From Candidatus Saccharimonadota bacterium (GTDB lineage Bacteria; Patescibacteriota; Saccharimonadia; Saccharimonadales; Saccharimonadaceae): DNA of 64,000 bases. A program made the translations under genes and the position numbers. The stretch covers positions 1-64,000 of the forward strand of contig RYWJ01000003.1 in assembly GCA_003979185.1 (NCBI GenBank), written 5' to 3'. Shown here one piece after another: positions 61,024-64,000 of this stretch (position 1 is its first letter; the number at the start of each line of letters is the position of its first letter). The notes beneath the pieces are model-generated. The model searched no databases. It was not told where the DNA came from and saw nothing but the letters and a program-made list of their open reading frames with translations.

Positions 61024-62346
61024 ATGAATATTTATATTTCTGGAATTTCTGGCACTGGAATGGGACCGTTGGCTCTCATGGCAAAAGAAGCAGGTATGCA
61101 AGTTTTTGGATCCGATCAGCAGCCTGGTGCTGTCACGAAAGAGCTCACTGATAACAATATCAAGATTTATCTTGGCGAACAAGATGGAGAGTTCCTTAAG
61201 GCCCGTCATAAAGATGAGGGGGTCGACTGGTTTGTTTATACCTCGGCTCTACCAGAAGACCATCCAGAGTTACTCATGGCTAAGAAGCTCAAAATCAAGC
61301 GCATTACTAAGCGCGATGAGCTGATCAGCTATCTCATTAAAAAACTCAAGCTCAAGATGATTGCAATCGCTGGCACACACGGCAAGACTACCACTACCGC
61401 TATGATTGTTTGGGCTTGTCTCAAGCTCGGAGTACCAGTTTCCTACCTCATTGGCACGACCTTACCCTTTGCGCCGGCTGGTCGCTATGATCCAAAGTCA
61501 GAATATTTTATCTACGAGGCTGATGAATACGACCGCAATTTCTTAGCTTTTCATCCATGGCTTGCCGTCATCCCAGTGGTCACTTATGATCACCCTGATA
61601 TTTATCCTACTGAGCGCGCATACAAAGAAGCCTTCTGGCAATTTGAGAGTCAAAGTGAGCAGGTCATTCATGGTAACGAAATCGCTACTGACGTGACCTT
61701 GGCTGGTGAAGCTAGGCGTTATGATGCAACGCTTGCCATCGATGTAATGCAACGCATACTGCCACCATCAAAAGGCCTAGCGCGATTCACTAATGCAACT
61801 CGCAAAAAAATTGTGAAGGTGATCAACGAGTTTCCTGGTGTCGGAAGACGTTTTGAACAAGTTTCTGAGGGTTATTATTCTGATTACGCTCATCATCCCG
61901 AAGAGGTCTATGCGACCGTGCAAATCGCTCTCGAAGAAGCTGAGCGCCGAGCGCTACGCGGAGTAGTCGCGCTATACGAACCACACCAAAACACTAGACA
62001 AGCTGGCATAATTGATAACTATGCTAATGTATTTCAAGGCGTCACAAAACTATATTGGCTACCGACTTATCTTACACGCGAAGATCCAGATCTAAAAATC
62101 CTCACACCAAGTGATTTTATCAATAAGCTATCCAACAAAAAAATTGCCGAATCAGCCGAGCTTAATGAAGAGCTATCTCACAACTTGGCTAAATGGCACG
62201 ACAAAGGCTATTTGATTTTACTTATGACGGCTGGTCCAGCTGATTTGTGGTTACGCAAACTCGTATACGGCCCAAACCAAGAATCTGCCGCCACTCAATA
62301 CCTCCATGCACCGCGCACTGCTGGTGAAAACAGTCACAATGAATAG
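61024..62346 (+). CDS. murC: UDP-N-acetylmuramate--L-alanine ligase (MurC/Mpl family)
   Basis: 440 residues from the ATG at 61024, 6 nt after a TACAAT box; longer frames cross the promoter. N-terminal Rossmann part ISGISGTGMGPLALMAKEAG, ATP loop AIAGTHGKTTTTAMIVWA, central EADEYDRNFLAFHPW and VVTYDHPDIYPT, C-terminal SDYAHHPEEVYATVQ. It ligates the first amino acid of the peptidoglycan stem. The recycling ligase Mpl has similar motifs and is the main alternative. Confidence 0.92.
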   Translation: MNIYISGISGTGMGPLALMAKEAGMQVFGSDQQPGAVTKELTDNNIKIYLGEQDGEFLKARHKDEGVDWFVYTSALPEDHPELLMAKKLKIKRITKRDELISYLIKKLKLKMIAIAGTHGKTTTTAMIVWACLKLGVPVSYLIGTTLPFAPAGRYDPKSEYFIYEADEYDRNFLAFHPWLAVIPVVTYDHPDIYPTERAYKEAFWQFESQSEQVIHGNEIATDVTLAGEARRYDATLAIDVMQRILPPSKGLARFTNATRKKIVKVINEFPGVGRRFEQVSEGYYSDYAHHPEEVYATVQIALEEAERRALRGVVALYEPHQNTRQAGIIDNYANVFQGVTKLYWLPTYLTREDPDLKILTPSDFINKLSNKKIAESAELNEELSHNLAKWHDKGYLILLMTAGPADLWLRKLVYGPNQESAATQYLHAPRTAGENSHNE

Positions 62347-62353
62347 GGCTTAC

Positions 62354-62725
62354 TTATTTATTTATATTATCTTCCCTAGCCTCAAATCTGATGCCGAGCG
62401 ACACGTCCGACAAAGGTCCTGGCGCATAAGGATCCGCCAAGGCTTGAATACGATTATTAACAACTTGCAATTCCCTTAAATACTCCTCTAGCTCGTTCTC
62501 CGTCAAAACACCAGTATCATTGAAAGTATAGCTACTATTGCTAGCTTGAGAGTTTTCATCAGCCTCCTCCTCATCAGGCAAATACCCAGGTCGTGAGCGA
62601 TCGAGATAAATATCCCCTGAACTACGATAGATCCACAGACTTACGCTCGTTGTAAACACCGTCAATATCAACGCGCCAATACCCAGCAACGTCAAATTTC
62701 TATTCCCATTAACTTCTGGATTCAT
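62354..62725 (-). CDS. Small membrane protein, function unknown
   Basis: 123 residues. N-terminal helix (LTLLGIGALILTVFTTSVSLWI), then an acidic Glu/Asp/Ser stretch and a short helical region (ENELEEYLRELQVVNNRIQA). Overlaps the 171-residue gene by 4 nt (coupled). No family recognised. Confidence 0.65.
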   Translation of the reverse strand: MNPEVNGNRNLTLLGIGALILTVFTTSVSLWIYRSSGDIYLDRSRPGYLPDEEEADENSQASNSSYTFNDTGVLTENELEEYLRELQVVNNRIQALADPYAPGPLSDVSLGIRFEAREDNINK

Positions 62726-63237
62726 AATGTGTTCCGCAGCTCCTCGACAGTCTGATATTGTTCGTTCGCAAGATCAGCTAGCTGCTTAGTTACCGAGCGT
62801 AATTCCTCGCGCTTGTTGCGTGCTGAAATCAACTTATTATAAAAATCTTCTGGCGCGCGCGTGCAATCGGTCGCAATCAAATTCTCTAGCTCTCGCATAT
62901 AATCTACATAGCTATCACGAAAAATTGCCTGCGCTGAACTAAAATCATTCTGAATCCGGAATAAATCCGTCGAGGTGAGATTATTACGCACCATGCGCAC
63001 GTTTAGCGGCGTAATAAAGCGCGTCGATATAGTTTCATAGGCCGATCCCAAATAAGCTCGCGTACGCGAATCTGCTCTTTGTAGCTGTTGCAAAGACTGC
63101 TTAATATTACTGCAGTTCTGGACAATTGCATCATTTTGCTCTGCGCTAAGAGCATTGACAGGCCAAGTCAACACGCCAACCAAAATCAAAGCCAGCACAG
63201 CAAAACAACCAAAGCTAATCTGCTTTATATAGGCCAT
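62722..63237 (-). CDS. Secreted helical protein, function unknown
   Basis: 171 residues. Signal peptide (FGCFAVLALILVGVLTWPVNALS), then long helices (CSNIKQSLQQLQRADSRTRA; KREELRSVTKQLADLANEQY), two Cys in the mature part (QNCSNI, ATDCTRA). It overlaps the thioredoxin-like gene by 23 nt and the 123-residue gene by 4 nt: one operon of three. No family recognised. Confidence 0.7.
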   Translation of the reverse strand: MAYIKQISFGCFAVLALILVGVLTWPVNALSAEQNDAIVQNCSNIKQSLQQLQRADSRTRAYLGSAYETISTRFITPLNVRMVRNNLTSTDLFRIQNDFSSAQAIFRDSYVDYMRELENLIATDCTRAPEDFYNKLISARNKREELRSVTKQLADLANEQYQTVEELRNTL

Positions 63238-64000
63238 TATGTTTCTTTCCGTCGTATATTAAAGTTGGTATGCCTTTAGCATGAATCTTATCCTCGACCA
63301 TCGTTTTCACTTCTTGCATAATCTGCACCACCTCTTCACTATGCGCGACCTCGATCAACTTCTCGAGTTCCTTTTTATCCATACCAAATTCCGCCAACCA
63401 AGCTTGCAATATATGCTCTGCCTCCTCGCTAGAACTTTGCATTAAAACTGATTGATAAATCACGCCTTTATCATTTACTCCAGTGAAGAGGCGATCTAGA
63501 ATCTTACCGGCATAGTCAGTATCAAGCATGTCAGCCGCATGCATATATTTAGCAATCAGATCAGAGTTATTAAACTTATAGCTACCATCCGGCAATTGAA
63601 TTGCGTAAACCATCAAAACGGTATTATATTTATCGAAAAATCCCGAACTCTTCTGGTTACGATAGCTCTGTAGACAAACTGAGCAACCTGGATCAAAAAT
63701 ATCCATCGCTAGCTCATTGCCATCTTGATATTTGTTCACAAAGCTATACGGTTCAACCAGATAATCTTCTACTTTCCAGTCATGAAAGCGATCCGGAATA
63801 TTTGCAAAAATCTCGCCCCATTCTGAAAACCATCGCCCCGTCCATTCGATAGGGTTCTGAGGCTCCGTCGCATCAATACCACAAACTTCTGCGCCTAAAG
63901 CACAGCTGGCTGGCTGAGAGACATTGCAGGTACCAAAGACCCAAAGCGCCAGAATCGCCTTAACCGCTTCAACCAAAGACCAAATCGTTAAAACTACAAT
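63215..64000 (-). CDS. DsbA/thioredoxin-like membrane protein, 5' end outside window
   Basis: At least 261 residues; the frame is open to the window edge, so the listed start is not a true start. A hydrophobic segment (AVKAILALWVFGTCN) lies near the visible N-terminus, then a thioredoxin-fold domain with the redox motif CSVC (DPGCSVCLQSY) and a cis-Pro stretch KGIPTLIYDGKKHNGLY. More cysteines (FGTCNVSQPASCALGAEVC) occur before the domain. A role in forming disulfides in exported proteins is likely; the missing part might hold VKOR-type helices, a guess only. Confidence 0.75.
   Translation of the reverse strand: MVVLTIWSLVEAVKAILALWVFGTCNVSQPASCALGAEVCGIDATEPQNPIEWTGRWFSEWGEIFANIPDRFHDWKVEDYLVEPYSFVNKYQDGNELAMDIFDPGCSVCLQSYRNQKSSGFFDKYNTVLMVYAIQLPDGSYKFNNSDLIAKYMHAADMLDTDYAGKILDRLFTGVNDKGVIYQSVLMQSSSEEAEHILQAWLAEFGMDKKELEKLIEVAHSEEVVQIMQEVKTMVEDKIHAKGIPTLIYDGKKHNGLYKAD

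Noticed and set aside
1..64000. CRISPR arrays, prophage or classical insertion sequences
   Set aside because: No regularly spaced direct repeats, cas genes, transposase or phage structural genes were seen in the window.

Overview
The window looks like a Candidatus Saccharibacteria (TM7/Patescibacteria) chromosome. This is inferred from gene style; no 16S rRNA gene is present to confirm it. The signs are compact information-processing enzymes (a 627-residue AlaRS without the C-Ala domain, a 472-residue MetRS), no biosynthetic operons, many small membrane or secreted proteins, an LtaS-like polymerase, FISUMP (Fib_succ_major) surface proteins, and very short or leaderless mRNAs started from an extended -10 box (TGTGCTATAAT). 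The standard bacterial code fits: UGA acts as a stop, for example at the end of rarA.

Layout. 1-847: 3' part of a FISUMP surface protein. 848-1637: gene-free stretch with an orphan FISUMP tail cassette (A) and a large palindrome. 1640-9301: rarA, recO, a response regulator and histidine kinase, xseAB, a flippase-like membrane protein, a Trm11-like methyltransferase and ribosomal protein L27. 9424-10080: frameshifted secreted-protein gene. 10184-13063: uvrA. 13090-15516: tiny 11-codon unit, palindrome, cassette B, structured leader and FISUMP gene 2. 15637-22695: accessory genes, sbcB, an FtsX-like pair with one broken member, trxB and an FKBP isomerase. 22720-31284: pheST, an aquaporin-like channel, an LtaS-like protein and metG. 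31404-33952: cassette C and FISUMP gene 3 with its leader. 33999-50619: rsmA, an Rpf/G5-like lytic protein, pcrA, an MFS-like carrier, accessory genes, alaS, mnmA, iscS, a TM2 protein and tatD. 50701-53917: leader, FISUMP gene 4, cassette D and an FtsX-like permease. 53914-64000: typA, two tandem pairs of a secreted beta protein and a DUF916-like anchored protein, tRNA-Leu, murC and small membrane or thioredoxin-like proteins.

The most interesting material is the FISUMP system. Four FISUMP genes (one partial) are accompanied by four promoterless C-terminal cassettes of 64-66 codons. The cassettes share nearly constant ends and hypervariable interiors, and each begins at or within about 20 nt of an upstream gene's end or, for B, at the end of an open frame. 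Two of them are followed by large palindromes. A secretory beta domain occurs N-terminal to FISUMP in genes 1 and 2, C-terminal in genes 3 and 4, and as free-standing proteins beside DUF916-like anchors. Genes 3 and 4 share an apparently identical 233-bp 3' end, which suggests gene conversion. The three FISUMP genes whose 5' ends are visible carry the same kind of leader: nested stems, a loop-to-tail pseudoknot kept by compensatory changes, and an overlapping intrinsic terminator. This looks like an undescribed attenuator or riboswitch-type RNA.

A second group of genes has GC-richer coding sequence, near-identical strong promoters and, often, UUCG-type terminators. They lie between housekeeping genes and encode small secreted or membrane proteins of unknown function.
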